This document shows positions 6,958-17,774 of a stretch of 46,287 nt of DNA, piece by piece; within the stretch, counting starts at the first letter, position 1; every line of letters begins with the position of its first letter. A model generated the notes under the pieces. The model saw only the letters and a program-made list of their open reading frames with translations, was not told where the DNA came from and did not search any database. The stretch is from positions 132,221 to 178,507 of the forward strand of contig CALRAL010000002.1 of assembly GCA_943350875.1 (NCBI GenBank), in the 5' to 3' direction. Both the position numbers and the translations under genes were made by a program. The stretch is from Candidatus Nomurabacteria bacterium. GTDB taxonomy: Bacteria; Patescibacteriota; Minisyncoccia; Phycocordibacterales; UBA9973.

Positions 6958-9900
6958 ATGCAAAAAGAAAAAGCGCGTCCGAAGAAGTATTTCTCAAGGT
7001 ATAAAAAGCCTTTAATAGAATTTCCAAATTTAATAGAATCTCAAATAAAATCTTTCAAATGGTTAGTGGAAGATGGTTTGAAGGAAGTCTTTAAGGAATT
7101 CTCTCCGATCAAAGATTATTCAGGGAAAAAGTTTCAGCTCGACTTCACTTCTTTCTCTCTGGGTGAATCAAAGTTTGATGAAAATCATGCAAAAGTAAAT
7201 AAGCTCTCTTATCAAGGACAACTAAAAGCGAGAGTCAAGCTTACGAATAAAATTTTAAATTCTGTCAAAGAACAGGAGATTTTCCTATCCGATGTTCCCC
7301 TTATGACAGCCCATGGCACATTTATCATCAACGGAGTAGAACGGGTGATAGTGCCACAGCTGGCAAGAAGCTTTGGAGTATTTTTTACAGAATCAGAAAT
7401 AAAAGGTAAGAGGTATTTTGGAGCTAAAATAATTCCTGCTCGCGGAGTATGGATCGAAATAGAATCAGAATCCGACGGAGCAATTTATATAAGAATAGAT
7501 AAAAAGAGAAAGTTTATTGCCACTGCCTTACTCCGAGCTATGGGCTATGAGACCAATGAAATGATTTTGGAAGCAGTCAAAGGTAATCATGCTCTAGAGG
7601 AAACTATAAAGGCTTGTTTGGCAAAGGATACTGCCAAGACAAAAAGTGATGCATATATTGATATATATAAGCGTCTCAGAGATGGGGATTTGGCCACAGC
7701 TGATAATGCTCGTGAATTTATCGATTCTTTATTTACCGATGAGAGATATGACCTTTCTCCAGTAGGACGATTTAGATTTAATAAAAGATTTGAGAAGGGG
7801 ATGACAGAGACAGACCTCGCTCGCAGGACTATTTCCAAGGATGATTTAATGACTGTCATTGGTAATATTGTGCTTTTAAACAACACTCCAGATGCAAAGT
7901 CCGATGATATTGATCACTTAGGGCAGAGACGTGTGAGATTTGTTGGTGAGATGCTTCAGCAAAAAGTTCGTACTGGTATGATGCAGATAAAGAGAAATAT
8001 CCAAGATAGGATGTCTATCATAGATGTAGACACTGCGATGCCTATCGCTATCATCAACCAGCGTCCGATTCAGGCTCGTATCAAAGAATTTTTCACTACG
8101 AACCAACTTTCACAATTCATGGCTCAGGAGAATGTGCTTTATGAAATAGAGCATTTGCGTACTCTTTCTGCTCTTGGGCCCGGAGGACTCACTCGTGAAC
8201 GGGCAGGACTCGAAGTTCGTGACGTGCACCCTAGCCACTACGGAAGAGTTTGTCCTATTCATACACCTGAGGGTCCAAACATCGGTCTTATTTTGCATCT
8301 TTCAACTTACGCAAAAATAAATGATTTTGGAATAATTGAAACTCCTTATATAAAAGTAAAAAATGGAAAAATAACTGGTGAAGTTATCTATTTAAATGCG
8401 CTTGAAGAAGAAAAGTATAACATTGCACATGCTGGTACCCCTTATGATGAAGATTTTAAAATAACCACAGACAGAGTTGAAGCAAGAATAAAAACAGAAC
8501 CGGGGACTGTCTTTCCTGGCGAAGTTGATTTTATAGACGTGGCTACAAACCAAGGATTCTCTATTGCCACCTCGATGATTCCTTTCTTAGAACACAATGA
8601 TGCGAACCGTGCTTTGATGGGATCAAACATGCAGAAACAGGCAGTACCTTGTGTCTTGCCTGAAGTTCCATTAGTAGCTACGGGTATAGAAGAATTAGCC
8701 TCGAGAGATTCTGGCAGACTCGTTATAGCAGAAGAAGATGGTATAGTCTCATATTTAGATGCTAAAAAGATAGTAGTAAAAGGCCTCGCCCATAAGGCTA
8801 CGGCCGAGGGTAAAAAAGAAATAACTTATCCTTTGGTGAATTTTCTTAGAAATAATCAATTTTCTGTATTTCACCAAAGACCAGCAGTAAATATTGGAGA
8901 TAAAATAAAGAAAGATGCTATTTTAGCTGACACTACAAGCACTAAAAATGGGCAGATTTCAATTGGTCAAAATATATTCGTAGCCTTTTTGTCCTGGTCT
9001 GGATCAAACTACGAAGACGCGATAATTATTTCTGAGAGGTTAGTGAAGAACAGCAAATTCACTTCGATTTATGTTGAAGAATTTATTTGTACAGTTCGTG
9101 ATACGAAACTTGGTCCTGAAATAACTACTCGTGACATACCAAATGTCGGTGAAGTTAAATTAAAAGATCTAGACGAAGATGGAATAGTACGAGTAGGAGC
9201 TGAAGTTAGAGAGAATGACATATTGGTGGGTAAAATTACTCCAAAAGGTGAGACAGAACTTACCCCTGAAGAGAGGTTGCTCCGCTCTATCTTTGCAGAA
9301 AAAGCTCGTGATGTAAAAGACACATCCCTACGTATGGAACACGGTAAGCGTGGACGTATCGTGGGAGTAAAAATATTCTCTCGCGACCTAGGGCATACAC
9401 TCGAAGCGGGAATAATTAAAAAAATAGTTATTGAAGTAGCTCAAGTTAGAAATATCTCAGTTGGAGATAAGCTCTCAGGTAGACACGGGAACAAAGGTGT
9501 TATTTCTACTATATTGCCAGAAGAAGATATGCCATATGGAGCAGATGGAACACCAGTAGATATAATACTTTCACCGCTCGGTGTGCCTTCTCGTATGAAC
9601 TTGGGACAGATTTTTGAAATCCATCTTGGCATGGCAGCGAATACTCTCGGTTATCAAGCAATAGTGCCTCCATTTTTAGGTGCTAAATATGAAGAAATAA
9701 AAGATGAGTTAAAAAAAGCAGGATTACCGGAGAGTGGTAGAGTAAAGCTTTTTGATGGGCGTACAGGGGATGCATTCGAGCAAGATATAGCTGTGGGATA
9801 CATGTATATGCTCAAATTACACCACATGGTAGAAGACAAGATACACATGCGTTCGATCGGACCCTATTCCCTCATCACTCAACAGCCATTAGGTGGTAAA

Positions 9901-10161
9901 GCTCAAGGTGGAGGACAAAGATTTGGAGAAATGGAAGTCTGGGCACTCGAGGGATATGGGGCATCTCATACTCTTCGTGAAATGCTCACGATAAAATCCG
10001 ACGATATCATGGGACGTTCACAGACTTTTGATTCGATAGTGAAGAATGAAAAGATAAAAGCGCCGAATTCTCCAGCTTCATTTAATGTTTTGCTAAATTA
10101 TTTGAGAGGTCTCGCTCTGGATGTAAATTTGAAAAAGAATTCAGATAAAGATTTAAGCTAA
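6958..10161 (+). CDS. rpoB: DNA-directed RNA polymerase beta subunit
   Basis: Beta subunit of RNA polymerase, forming half of the active-site cleft and the rifampicin pocket. At 1067 aa it is shorter than E. coli RpoB (1342), mainly through missing lineage insertions. Clear landmarks are the N-terminal lobe (FPNLIESQIKSFKWLVEDGL), the rif-region FMAQENVLYEIEHLRTLSALGPGG, HPSHYGRVCPIHTPEGPNIG, GDKLSGRHGNKGVIS and the C-terminal clamp GGQRFGEMEVWALEGYGA. The residue after LSQFM in the rif cluster is Ala-Gln rather than Asp-Gln, which may be relevant to rifamycin binding (inference). rpoC follows after 27 bp. Confidence 0.98.
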   Translation: MQKEKARPKKYFSRYKKPLIEFPNLIESQIKSFKWLVEDGLKEVFKEFSPIKDYSGKKFQLDFTSFSLGESKFDENHAKVNKLSYQGQLKARVKLTNKILNSVKEQEIFLSDVPLMTAHGTFIINGVERVIVPQLARSFGVFFTESEIKGKRYFGAKIIPARGVWIEIESESDGAIYIRIDKKRKFIATALLRAMGYETNEMILEAVKGNHALEETIKACLAKDTAKTKSDAYIDIYKRLRDGDLATADNAREFIDSLFTDERYDLSPVGRFRFNKRFEKGMTETDLARRTISKDDLMTVIGNIVLLNNTPDAKSDDIDHLGQRRVRFVGEMLQQKVRTGMMQIKRNIQDRMSIIDVDTAMPIAIINQRPIQARIKEFFTTNQLSQFMAQENVLYEIEHLRTLSALGPGGLTRERAGLEVRDVHPSHYGRVCPIHTPEGPNIGLILHLSTYAKINDFGIIETPYIKVKNGKITGEVIYLNALEEEKYNIAHAGTPYDEDFKITTDRVEARIKTEPGTVFPGEVDFIDVATNQGFSIATSMIPFLEHNDANRALMGSNMQKQAVPCVLPEVPLVATGIEELASRDSGRLVIAEEDGIVSYLDAKKIVVKGLAHKATAEGKKEITYPLVNFLRNNQFSVFHQRPAVNIGDKIKKDAILADTTSTKNGQISIGQNIFVAFLSWSGSNYEDAIIISERLVKNSKFTSIYVEEFICTVRDTKLGPEITTRDIPNVGEVKLKDLDEDGIVRVGAEVRENDILVGKITPKGETELTPEERLLRSIFAEKARDVKDTSLRMEHGKRGRIVGVKIFSRDLGHTLEAGIIKKIVIEVAQVRNISVGDKLSGRHGNKGVISTILPEEDMPYGADGTPVDIILSPLGVPSRMNLGQIFEIHLGMAANTLGYQAIVPPFLGAKYEEIKDELKKAGLPESGRVKLFDGRTGDAFEQDIAVGYMYMLKLHHMVEDKIHMRSIGPYSLITQQPLGGKAQGGGQRFGEMEVWALEGYGASHTLREMLTIKSDDIMGRSQTFDSIVKNEKIKAPNSPASFNVLLNYLRGLALDVNLKKNSDKDLS

Positions 10162-10188
10162 TATTAAAAATAAATTTATACAAAATAT

Positions 10189-13100
10189 ATGAAAACTTTA
10201 AATTTAACTGAATTTGATCAAATTACATTAAAACTAGCTTCCCCTGAACAGATCAGAGAATGGTCATATGGGGAAGTAACCAAACCTGAGACGATAAACT
10301 ATCGTACAGGTAGATCCGAACGTGGTGGACTTTTTGATGAGAAAATCTTTGGACCGGAAAAAGACTATGAATGTTATTGTGGTAAATATCGCAGGATTCG
10401 TTATAAAGATATTATCTGTGAAAAATGTGGAGTGGAGGTGACTCGTTCTATTGTTCGTCGTGAAAGGATGGGGCATATAGAGCTAGGAACTCCAGTTTCA
10501 CATATCTGGTTCTTACGTGGAGTGCCTTCAAGGATGAGTATATTGTTAAATATTTCTGTTTCTGATTTGGAGAAAGTTATATATTTTGCTGGATATATCA
10601 TCACTAAAGTTCATGAAGAGGAAAAGCAAAAAATAGTATCAGATTTAGATAAAGAATACAAAGCAAAATTAAAAAATGCTAATGACGATGAAACTCGTGA
10701 GAAATTAAAGAACTTACTTTCTGTGACGAAGAAAGAAATAGCAGAGATTTACGAAGGAAAAGTTTTAAATGAAATTTCTTTTCATCATTATTCTTTGAAA
10801 TATGGAGTATGTTTTGAAGCAAATATCGGAGCGGAAGCCATTTATTCAATATTTAAGAATTTAGATTTGAATAAATTGAAAGCTCACACCGAAAAGATGC
10901 TTGAAACTGCAAGTACAGCAGATAAGGAAAAATTACAAAAAAGACTTTCACTGATCAGAGCGATGACGTATGCAAATATTCGTCCTGAATGGATGTTTTT
11001 GACTGCTATTCCTGTCATTCCTCCAGTTTTACGTCCTATGGTCGCGCTTGATGGTGGTAGGCATGCTACGAGCGACTTAAACGATTTGTATCGTCGAGTA
11101 ATAAACCGAAATAATCGTTTGAAAAAGTTACAAGAAATCAATGCCCCAGATGTAATATTGCGAAATGAGAAAAGAATTATTCAAGAAGCTGTGGATGCTC
11201 TGATAGACAATTCAATTGCTAAGCAAAATGATAACACTGCCATGAGTCAGTCTCAAAAGAGACCACTCAAATCTTTGTCTGATAATTTAAAATCTAAACA
11301 AGGTCTTTTCCGTCAAAACCTTCTTGGTAAGCGTGTGGACTATTCTGGACGTTCTGTGATTGTTGTCGGTCCTACACTCAAGCTCAATCAATGTGGTTTG
11401 CCAAAACACATGGCACTCGAGCTTTTTAGGCCTTTTGTCATTTCAAAGATACTTCAAGCAGAACTTGCATTTAATATCAGAGGGGCAAATAAGCTTATAG
11501 AAGAGCGTACTCCAGAAGTCTGGGCCATGCTTGAAGAAGTAATTTTTGGTAAATATGTTCTTTTGAACCGCGCGCCCACTTTACACAGACTTGGGATTCA
11601 AGCTTTCAATCCTATCCTTATTGAAGGGAATGCTATCCAAGTGCATCCTCTCGTATGTGCGGCTTTTAATGCTGACTTCGACGGAGACCAGATGGCAGTG
11701 TATGTACCACTTTCTGATGAAGCACAAATGGAAGCTAAAGAATTGATGGCGGCTAATAAAAACCTCTTAAAACCTCAAAATGGCGATCCAATAGTGCATC
11801 CTAGTAAAGACATGGTGCTTGGTGCTTATTGGATGACTAAAAATGTTGACGGAGAAAAAGGTGAAGGTAAATATTTTTCAAGTCCAAATACAGCTATCAC
11901 TGCTTATGAATATGGAATAATTTCTCTACGGGCAAAAATAAAAGTTTTAGCTACAGATACTCACAAATATAGAAAATTTGATGGGGGGATTTTTGACACT
12001 ACTGTAGGAAAAATTTTCTTTAACAGTATTTTACCAGAAGATTTCTCTTATGTTAGTGATGAAATGACTCAGAAAAGAATCTCTGTACTTGTCGATGAAC
12101 TTATCATGCATTATGGTGTAGACAGCACTCCAGTTTTACTAGATAAAATAAAAGCATTTGGTTTTAAATACTCTACAATTTCTGGTACTACTTGGGGATT
12201 GGATAATGTGAAAGTTCCTGCTGAAAAGGCAAGTATTGTAGCAAAAGGTAGAAAATCAGAAGAAGAAGTTGTTTCTCAATGGAAAGATGGTCTTTTGTCA
12301 GAAGATGAAAGATATCAAAAAGTTATCGGTATTTGGACTCATGCTAAAAAAGAGTTAGAAAAAGCTTTACCCAATACTCTAGACAAAAACGGTTCTGCTT
12401 TTGATTTGTTCACTTCAGGAGCTAGGGGTTCTATTGGTCAGCTCGTGCAAATGGCTGGAATGAAAGGGCTTATTCAAAACAACCAAGGTAAAACTTTGGA
12501 ATTTCCAGTTATTCCTAGTTATTATGAAGGGCTTTCTCCAATTGAATATTTCGTTATTACTCATGGAGCTCGTAAAGGAGCATCCGATACTGCTCTTAAC
12601 ACTGCAAAGGCTGGTTATCTTACACGCAGATTAGTAGATGTATCACAAGATGTAGTTATCACAGAGAAAGATTGTGGTACCAAAGAAGGTAAAATGGTAG
12701 GGCGTGAAGATATTTCTGGATTGGAGATTCCTCTTTCAAAAAACATCAGTGGCCGAATTTTGGCAGAAGATTTGAAAGATAAAAATGGTAAAGTGTTATA
12801 CAAAAAAGGATTCTTAGTGACTAAAGAAGAAGCTTATACCATAGAGGGCATGGGTTTTGAAAAAGTATTTGTTCGTTCTCCACTCACATGCAAAACTGCT
12901 CATGGACTTTGTCAGATGTGTTATGGGCTTGATTTAGGTAGAAATAAACTTGTTGATTTAGGTGAGGCAGTAGGTATCATAGCAGCTCAAGCTATCGGTG
13001 AACCAGGTACTCAGCTTACACTTCGTACGTTCCACGCTGGAGGAGTGGCAGGTACAGACATCACTACAGGTCTTCCACGTGTGGAAGAAATATTTGAAAA

Positions 13101-13797
13101 GAGAATTCCTAAAAATCCTGCGATAGTATCACAGACAGATGGTGAAGTATTTGAAATAAAAGACAAAGATGGAAAAGAAAAAATGATTAAAGTTTTGTCT
13201 GATTCAAAGATTGATGGTAAAAGTAATGAGATAGAGTACAATGCTCCATTCCACAGAGTGCCTATAGTGAAAGTAGGTGACAAAGTAAAGAAAGGGGAAC
13301 TTTTGACTGACGGTTCAGCTGATATCTCTGAGATATTCAAATATGGAGGCAAAGATATGGTTGAAGAATATATCATTCGCGAAATAGATAAAGTTTACGA
13401 ATTACAAAGTGCCTCTATTTCCAGAAAACATACAGAAATAATAATCCGTCAGATGTTCTCTAGAAGGAGAATAAAAGATGCTGGAGAGACGAATTTCTCA
13501 ATCGGAGATATTGTAGAAAATACAGTGTTGATAGAAGAGAATTTAAGAATGGCTAAAATAGGAGGTAAAGAAGCAAAAGCGGAAACTATAGCTCTAGGGA
13601 TAACGGAAGTTTCTCTCCGCACAAAGAGTTGGCTCTCAGCTGCATCGTTCCAAAATACAAATCGTGTTTTGATAGAAAATGCAATCAAAGGCGGGGTCGA
13701 CTCTCTAAGAGGCCTAAAGGAAAATGTCATAATCGGAAGATTAATCCCAGCTGGTACAGGATTCAAGAAGAATTTACTCGTAAGTGAGGAGGAATAG
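10189..13797 (+). CDS. rpoC: DNA-directed RNA polymerase beta' subunit
   Basis: Beta' subunit carrying the catalytic magnesium. The 1202 aa contain the N-terminal zinc ribbon ([20 protein letters not shown]), the clamp, the catalytic loop [14 protein letters not shown], bridge-helix/trigger-loop region ([20 protein letters not shown]) and the second zinc site with [13 protein letters not shown]. The C-terminal region ends in the usual sandwich-barrel domain ([12 protein letters not shown]). It is co-transcribed with rpoB; dnaG starts 11 bp after its stop. Confidence 0.98.
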   Translation: MKTLNLTEFDQITLKLASPEQIREWSYGEVTKPETINYRTGRSERGGLFDEKIFGPEKDYECYCGKYRRIRYKDIICEKCGVEVTRSIVRRERMGHIELGTPVSHIWFLRGVPSRMSILLNISVSDLEKVIYFAGYIITKVHEEEKQKIVSDLDKEYKAKLKNANDDETREKLKNLLSVTKKEIAEIYEGKVLNEISFHHYSLKYGVCFEANIGAEAIYSIFKNLDLNKLKAHTEKMLETASTADKEKLQKRLSLIRAMTYANIRPEWMFLTAIPVIPPVLRPMVALDGGRHATSDLNDLYRRVINRNNRLKKLQEINAPDVILRNEKRIIQEAVDALIDNSIAKQNDNTAMSQSQKRPLKSLSDNLKSKQGLFRQNLLGKRVDYSGRSVIVVGPTLKLNQCGLPKHMALELFRPFVISKILQAELAFNIRGANKLIEERTPEVWAMLEEVIFGKYVLLNRAPTLHRLGIQAFNPILIEGNAIQVHPLVCAAFNADFDGDQMAVYVPLSDEAQMEAKELMAANKNLLKPQNGDPIVHPSKDMVLGAYWMTKNVDGEKGEGKYFSSPNTAITAYEYGIISLRAKIKVLATDTHKYRKFDGGIFDTTVGKIFFNSILPEDFSYVSDEMTQKRISVLVDELIMHYGVDSTPVLLDKIKAFGFKYSTISGTTWGLDNVKVPAEKASIVAKGRKSEEEVVSQWKDGLLSEDERYQKVIGIWTHAKKELEKALPNTLDKNGSAFDLFTSGARGSIGQLVQMAGMKGLIQNNQGKTLEFPVIPSYYEGLSPIEYFVITHGARKGASDTALNTAKAGYLTRRLVDVSQDVVITEKDCGTKEGKMVGREDISGLEIPLSKNISGRILAEDLKDKNGKVLYKKGFLVTKEEAYTIEGMGFEKVFVRSPLTCKTAHGLCQMCYGLDLGRNKLVDLGEAVGIIAAQAIGEPGTQLTLRTFHAGGVAGTDITTGLPRVEEIFEKRIPKNPAIVSQTDGEVFEIKDKDGKEKMIKVLSDSKIDGKSNEIEYNAPFHRVPIVKVGDKVKKGELLTDGSADISEIFKYGGKDMVEEYIIREIDKVYELQSASISRKHTEIIIRQMFSRRRIKDAGETNFSIGDIVENTVLIEENLRMAKIGGKEAKAETIALGITEVSLRTKSWLSAASFQNTNRVLIENAIKGGVDSLRGLKENVIIGRLIPAGTGFKKNLLVSEEE

Positions 13798-13807
13798 TTC
13801 GAAACAT

Positions 13808-15562
13808 ATGAACTCTCCCGTTCAAAAAATAAAGGAGAGGCTTTCGATAGAGGATGTAGTCTCTTCTTACATAAAATTAGATAGGATAGGCACAAATTTA
13901 AAAGCTAAGTGTCCTTTTCATAATGAAAAGACCCCCTCCTTTTTTATCTCTCCAGAGAGAGGTACATATTATTGTTTTGGGTGTGCAGCCAAGGGAGACA
14001 TATTTTCTTTTGTAGAAGAATTCGAGGGTCTTGATTTTAAAGGAGCTCTTAAGCTATTAGCCGATAAAGCAGGAGTTGCGCTTGAAAACTTTGATAAAGA
14101 AAAAGATGGTTTAGTTTTTTCAGAGAAGGAAAAATTATATAGAATAATGGAAGAAGCAACTAAATATTTCTCCCTAAACTTATCTAAAGAAAAAGAAATT
14201 TTGGAATATTTGAAATTACGCGGATTAGAAGACAAAACAATAAAAGATTTCAGAATAGGATATGCCAGATTAGAATGGAGGGAACTTTACTCTTATTTAC
14301 AAAAAAGAGGTTTTAAAGATGAAGAGATAGAAAAAGCAGGCTTAGCAAAGAAGACAGAAAAAGGGATGTATGATAGATTTCGTGGTAGAATTATGTTTCC
14401 GATTTCTGATTCTAGCGGTAGGGTAATTGCTTTTTCGGGGAGGATTTTTGTAGATGATGAAAAATCTGCAAAATATTTAAATAGCCCAGAAACTCTAATA
14501 TTCAATAAATCCTCTGTGCTTTTTGGTTTAGATAAAGCCAAAGATTCAATACGTAAAAATAATTTTTCTATTTTAGTTGAAGGACAGTTTGATCTGGTAT
14601 TATCTCATCAGGCAGGATACAAGAATACAATAGCGACTTCAGGCACAGCTTTGTCAGATTCTGTAGTTTCAAAGGAAAGTGTGGTATCTGGGTTGGGTTT
14701 GGTTCGTCGTCTTTCTCAAAATATAGTCTTAGCATTTGATGCCGATAAAGCCGGGATAAATGCTTCAAGTCGAGCGAGCAAAATTGCTCTATCTTTGGGG
14801 ATGGATGTAAAAGTGGCAAGTTTACCAGAGGGCGTAGATCCGGCTGATTTGATTTCTAAACAAGGGATAGACGCATGGAGAGAAGCTATTAAAGGTTCTA
14901 AACACGTAATAGAATTTATTTTGGATAGAGTTATAAAAGATTCTAGAGGTGATAAGCGTAAAGTGGGCTTGGGGATAAAAGAAAAGGTTTTGCCTTATGT
15001 AAATGTGCTTGAAAGCACTATTGAAAAATCACATTTTTTAAAGAAAATAAGTGAAACTTCGCAAATATCAGAGACTGCTATAATGGACGATCTAAAAAAG
15101 GTAGAGAAAGAATCTTTGCAAGAGAAAAAAGAAATTGAAGAGATAAAAAATATAACCAATAAAGTCTTTAGAAAAGATTATATAGAACGCAGATTATTGG
15201 GGATAATTTTATGGCAGAAGACCTTATTAGAGAAAAGTATTGATATAGATAATCTATTAAAAGAAGTATGTTTAGTTTTAAATAAAGATGAAAAACAAAT
15301 ATTAGAAAGCGCAAAAGACAACGCTTCGGATTTGATCTTTGAAGCTGAGATTTTTTATAAAGAAGATATTGATTTAAAAAAAGATGTGGAAGAGATGTTG
15401 ATTAATTTAAAAGAGGAGTATTTAAAAGAAAAATTGCAAAATAAAATGTGGGAATTGCATAAAGCTGAAGAAAATAAAGATGGACCACAATCAGTCAAGA
15501 TTCTACAAGAATATAAAATTCTATACGACCAGATACAAAATATTAAAAATAACAAAAAGTAA
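13808..15562 (+). CDS. dnaG: DNA primase
   Basis: Synthesises RNA primers at the replication fork. The 585 aa have an N-terminal CHC2 zinc domain ([12 protein letters not shown] ... [14 protein letters not shown]), a catalytic core with the Toprim motifs ([18 protein letters not shown]) and a charged C-terminal domain expected to touch the DnaB helicase. The ORF track begins at a GTG (13784) inside the rpoC end. I prefer ATG 13808, which gives the family start [29 protein letters not shown] Shine-Dalgarno-like run overlaps the rpoC stop, though about 15 nt upstream. dnaG followed at once by rpoD recalls the macromolecular-synthesis operon. Confidence 0.95.
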   Translation: MNSPVQKIKERLSIEDVVSSYIKLDRIGTNLKAKCPFHNEKTPSFFISPERGTYYCFGCAAKGDIFSFVEEFEGLDFKGALKLLADKAGVALENFDKEKDGLVFSEKEKLYRIMEEATKYFSLNLSKEKEILEYLKLRGLEDKTIKDFRIGYARLEWRELYSYLQKRGFKDEEIEKAGLAKKTEKGMYDRFRGRIMFPISDSSGRVIAFSGRIFVDDEKSAKYLNSPETLIFNKSSVLFGLDKAKDSIRKNNFSILVEGQFDLVLSHQAGYKNTIATSGTALSDSVVSKESVVSGLGLVRRLSQNIVLAFDADKAGINASSRASKIALSLGMDVKVASLPEGVDPADLISKQGIDAWREAIKGSKHVIEFILDRVIKDSRGDKRKVGLGIKEKVLPYVNVLESTIEKSHFLKKISETSQISETAIMDDLKKVEKESLQEKKEIEEIKNITNKVFRKDYIERRLLGIILWQKTLLEKSIDIDNLLKEVCLVLNKDEKQILESAKDNASDLIFEAEIFYKEDIDLKKDVEEMLINLKEEYLKEKLQNKMWELHKAEENKDGPQSVKILQEYKILYDQIQNIKNNKK

Positions 15563-15566
15563 AATT

Positions 15567-16781
15567 ATGAAGAAAAAAACAAAAATAAAGAAAGTAAAAA
15601 AGTTAATAAAGAAACAAGTAAAAAAAATTAAAAAAACAGTTAAAGTCAAAAAAGTGGTTAGAAAAGATAAAAAGTCAACAAAAAAGACAATTAAAAAAAC
15701 AACATATGCAGAGAAAAAGATAGAGGAGTTGGGAAGACTCTCAAACGAACTGATAGAAAAAGGCAGAAAAAGAGGGTTTATTACTTATGATGAGATATTA
15801 AAGACTTTTCCAGATATTGAGAATAATATTTTATTTTTAGATGAACTTTATGAAAAGTTTACAGTGGCAGGAATAGATATATTGGAAGGTGGTAACTTAC
15901 TTAATCTAGATAATGATGCCAGCGATGGAGATATGAACAAATCCACCATGCACGATTCCATCCAAATGTATTTAAAGGAAATAGGACAATATGCGCTTAT
16001 AAATGCCAGTGATGAAAAAGGACTTGCTAAAAGAATAGAGAATGGAGACGAAGAAGCAAAGAATTTACTAGCTCGTGCAAATTTGCGTCTTGTTGTGTCT
16101 ATTGCCAAGAAATATGTGGGTAGAAGTGCGAACCTGACCTTACTTGATCTTATTCAAGAAGGAAATTTGGGGCTTTTTAAAGCAGTGGAGAAATTCGACT
16201 GGACTAAAGGATATAAATTCTCTACCTATGCTACCTGGTGGATTCGTCAGTCTATCACTCGAGCATTAGCCGACCAATCTAGGACTATTCGTATTCCTGT
16301 GCATATGGTGGAGACTATTTCAAAATACAAACAAACACATAGAAAACTTAGCCAAGATCTCGGTCGTGAACCACTGGCAGAAGAGATAGCGACAGAGATG
16401 GGTATTCCAGTGGAGAAGATACATGTGATTGAGAATATTTCCCAAGAGACTATTTCTTTGGAACAGCCAATAGGGGATGACGATGATAAATCCACTTTGG
16501 AGAATTTTATTCCAGATGATAAGATCTTACGCCCTGACCAAGAATCCTCAAGGAGAATTCTGTCTGACCAGATTCGTGAAGTCTTAGATGAATTAAACCC
16601 AAAAGAGAGAAAAATATTAGAGATGCGTTATGGTTTACTTGATGGCATCCAACACACTCTTGAGAGAGTGGGGGAAGAATTCGGCGTGACTCGTGAACGT
16701 ATTCGTCAAATCGAAGCGAAAGTACACGACAAACTTCGCCAGCACGAAAAAATATCTCGTTTAAAAAACTATTTTGACTAG
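15567..16781 (+). CDS. rpoD: primary sigma factor (sigma-70/RpoD)
   Basis: Housekeeping sigma factor that directs RNA polymerase to -10/-35 promoters. The true start is ATG 15567, 5 bp after dnaG; the ORF-track start (15480) lies inside dnaG. Of 404 aa, the first 55 or so are extremely lysine-rich. Then come region 1.1-like helices, region 1.2 ([15 protein letters not shown]), region 2 ([33 protein letters not shown]), region 3 and region 4.2 ([14 protein letters not shown]). The last 23 bp before the stop are repeated exactly at 17747-17769 downstream of the RAYT insert. Confidence 0.97.
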   Translation: MKKKTKIKKVKKLIKKQVKKIKKTVKVKKVVRKDKKSTKKTIKKTTYAEKKIEELGRLSNELIEKGRKRGFITYDEILKTFPDIENNILFLDELYEKFTVAGIDILEGGNLLNLDNDASDGDMNKSTMHDSIQMYLKEIGQYALINASDEKGLAKRIENGDEEAKNLLARANLRLVVSIAKKYVGRSANLTLLDLIQEGNLGLFKAVEKFDWTKGYKFSTYATWWIRQSITRALADQSRTIRIPVHMVETISKYKQTHRKLSQDLGREPLAEEIATEMGIPVEKIHVIENISQETISLEQPIGDDDDKSTLENFIPDDKILRPDQESSRRILSDQIREVLDELNPKERKILEMRYGLLDGIQHTLERVGEEFGVTRERIRQIEAKVHDKLRQHEKISRLKNYFD

Positions 16782-16818
16782 TTCCAGCAATTTAAGCAAG
16801 GGTAGTCCTTGCTGGAAC
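16781..16818. repeat. REP-like hairpin repeat, left of RAYT 1
   Basis: The 26-bp repeat at 16789-16814 has hairpin arms AGCAAGG/CCTTGCT around GTAGT. It is embedded in a longer palindrome GTTCCAGCAA/TTGCTGGAAC that can also act as the rpoD terminator. An identical 26-bp copy lies at 17519-17544. GTAG is the tetranucleotide linked with some REP sequences, though there it flanks the hairpin. Confidence 0.65.
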
Positions 16819-17495
16819 TAAGGAGTAATTCTATTTTCGTTAAATATCTGTTCGTGTATTTTAAAATCTAATTCCATGTTTTTTATATATTCTGGAATCA
16901 GAGAAAAATCAAGAATAGTTGATTCTGGTCGATTGCTTTCTATAAAATCTTGGTAGCTGGAAAATCCATATTGTTCTAAAAAATTCTTAGCCTCTTTTTT
17001 ATTTTTAACACCATTTTCTTTCCACCCTTTATCAATTATTGAAAGTGGATTAAGATGCACATAAGAAAATATATACATATATTGTGATTCATTATTAATG
17101 TGTTCTGATCTGAAAGGATGGGTAAAAAGGGGACCGCTCCTTTCGTATTTAGTATTAAAATACATTGAATAAGCGGTTAAAAGTTTAGCCATAAATTTAC
17201 TTATACCGCCAGACTTATGTTCATATAAAATTAAGTGAAAATGATTTGGCATTAGACAATAACCTAAAATTGAAACAAGAGTTTTACTTCTTTTTTCTTT
17301 AAAAATATCTTTCAAATTATTTTTACTTGTTTGCAGAAAATTGTCCATTCTAAATGAATCAGTTTGGTTCATTATATACAATAGGGCGACAAAACGATTG
17401 TAGTCTTTTATATTAAGAAATATCTTACGTTTTTCTACTCCTCGAGAATATATGTGATAATATTCGCCTTCAACAAATGGGGTTTTTCTATACAT
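16818..17495 (-). CDS. REP-associated tyrosine transposase-like protein (Y1 HUH, RAYT 1)
   Basis: A single-strand DNA nuclease/transposase of the IS200-like Y1 family. The HUH motif is PNHFHLILYEH, and the candidate catalytic tyrosine lies in AYSMYFNTKYERSGPLF. The N-terminal EGEYYHIYSRGVEKRKIF and the YIFSYVHLNPLS segment are typical of RAYTs. The start is set at ATG 17495 (MYRKTPFVEGEYY), because TATAAT ends 6 nt before it and the longer ORF (17567) reads through the flanking hairpin. This gives 225 aa. The gene is flanked by identical 26-bp hairpin repeats. It is about 45-50% similar by eye to RAYT 2 at 24693. Confidence 0.85.
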   Translation of the reverse strand: MYRKTPFVEGEYYHIYSRGVEKRKIFLNIKDYNRFVALLYIMNQTDSFRMDNFLQTSKNNLKDIFKEKRSKTLVSILGYCLMPNHFHLILYEHKSGGISKFMAKLLTAYSMYFNTKYERSGPLFTHPFRSEHINNESQYMYIFSYVHLNPLSIIDKGWKENGVKNKKEAKNFLEQYGFSSYQDFIESNRPESTILDFSLIPEYIKNMELDFKIHEQIFNENRITP

Positions 17496-17518
17496 ATATC
17501 TATTATATATGGATATAA

Positions 17519-17544
17519 AATTTAAGCAAGGGTAGTCCTTGCTG
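17519..17544. repeat. REP-like hairpin repeat, right of RAYT 1
   Basis: Exact 26-bp copy of 16789-16814 in the same orientation, just upstream of the RAYT 1 promoter. Confidence 0.7.
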
Positions 17545-17714
17545 AAAATACTGGAAATAAGAAACATTATATTTAGTTATCCACATTATTCTTTGACAAA
17601 AACTGTCGGGGGTAGTGTTACGGTATTACTATAATTTGGATTAAAAAATATGAAAGAAGAATTTAAAAATTATACTGAACAAAAAGAGATATCTTGAAAA
17701 TAGATACGGAAAGT
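17545..17714. other. AT-rich remnant segment within insert 1
   Basis: No convincing gene. It holds a TTGACA (17593-17598), a TACTATAAT (17627-17635) and a 15-codon ORF starting MKEEFKNYT (17650-17697). The TTGACA and TATAAT are too far apart (31 bp) to be one promoter. It could be decayed passenger DNA. Confidence 0.35.
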
Positions 17715-17741
17715 AAAATACAAGGCAAGACCTTGTATTTT
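17715..17741. repeat. hairpin with GG-CAAGA-CC loop, near right end of insert 1
   Basis: 11-bp perfect arms AAAATACAAGG/CCTTGTATTTT with loop CAAGA, 5 bp from the right 23-bp direct repeat. The loop and closing pairs (GGCAAGACC) are the same as in the three hairpins of insert 2, although the stems differ. Confidence 0.65.
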
Positions 17742-17774
17742 TAATCTCTCGTTTAAAAAACTATTTTGATTAAA

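Larger units (their letters stand above)
16755..17769. mobile_element. RAYT insert 1, bracketed by 23-bp direct repeats of the rpoD end
   Basis: The 23-bp sequence starting TCTCGTTTAAAA and ending TATTTTGA occurs perfectly at 16755-16777 (end of rpoD) and at 17747-17769. The second copy, continued by TTAA, still encodes SRLKNYFD and a stop in the rpoD frame. The natural reading is that rpoD once ran directly into the second copy and an insert of about 970 bp duplicated its tail. Inside are a RAYT gene, two identical 26-bp hairpin repeats flanking it and a third hairpin close to the right repeat. Confidence 0.75.

Noticed and set aside
15480-15566. Upstream start of rpoD inside dnaG
   Set aside because: The dnaG frame occupies this stretch; ATG 15567 follows dnaG by 5 bp and begins the expected Lys-rich N-terminus.
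17593-17635. TTGACA...TATAAT promoter in insert 1
   Set aside because: Spacing of 31 bp is far outside the working range, and no gene follows except a 15-codon ORF.
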